Below are positions 1-5,144 of a DNA stretch of 5,144 nucleotides, in pieces (positions within the stretch are counted from its first letter, which is position 1; each line of letters starts with the position of its first letter). The position numbers were made by a program, and so were the translations under genes. The notes below the pieces were generated by a model. The model saw only the letters and a program-made list of their open reading frames with translations, was not told the origin of the DNA and ran no database searches. The stretch comes from Burkholderiales bacterium (GTDB taxonomy: Bacteria > Pseudomonadota > Gammaproteobacteria > Burkholderiales > Burkholderiaceae): NCBI GenBank assembly GCA_903643055.1, contig CAHJWV010000198.1:1-5144 (forward strand). Reading direction: 5' to 3'.

Positions 1-5144
<5,144 letters not shown>

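Overview
The whole window lies inside one very large gene on the minus strand. Read from base 5144 down to base 3, a single frame stays open for 1,714 codons, with no start or stop codon inside the window. It encodes the C-terminal part of a hybrid polyketide synthase / non-ribosomal peptide synthetase (PKS-NRPS). Residue numbers below count from the first codon in the window (bases 5144-5142); they are not the numbers of the full protein.

Domain order in the direction of translation (right to left on the given strand) is: ketoreductase (KR, residues about 14-487), acyl carrier protein (ACP, about 522-598), condensation (C, about 624-1045), adenylation (A, about 1082-1600), peptidyl carrier protein (PCP, about 1616-1686) and the first residues of a thioesterase (TE, from about 1703). 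The KR and ACP finish a PKS module whose ketosynthase and acyltransferase should lie beyond the right edge. C-A-PCP is one complete NRPS module. The TE marks the end of the assembly line and runs off the left edge. Every catalytic or attachment residue I could check is present, so nothing looks decayed.

Inferred chemistry: the PKS module delivers an ACP-bound acyl chain whose beta-keto group has been reduced by the KR, and further only if an unseen DH or ER exists upstream. The C domain joins this chain to an amino acid loaded by the A domain on the PCP, and the TE releases the product. The A-domain pocket reads D-V-G-E-V-V-S-I-D-K. Eight of these ten positions match the ornithine code DVGEIGSIDK that I recall from GrsB/TycC, so a basic residue such as ornithine or lysine is the best guess.

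Organism: the sequence is G+C-rich with a strong G/C preference at third codon positions, but GAT, TAT, CAT and AAT are still common. This fits a high-GC proteobacterium (Burkholderiales-like, or a myxobacterium) better than Streptomyces. Several motif variants in the C and A domains recall cyanobacterial and myxobacterial hybrid assembly lines, but that is from memory. There is no intergenic DNA, promoter, terminator, RNA gene, mobile element or CRISPR in the window. The long plus-strand open frames are antisense shadows of the megasynthase. I see a recognisable class of enzyme with a possibly unreported substrate pocket, not a new kind of system.
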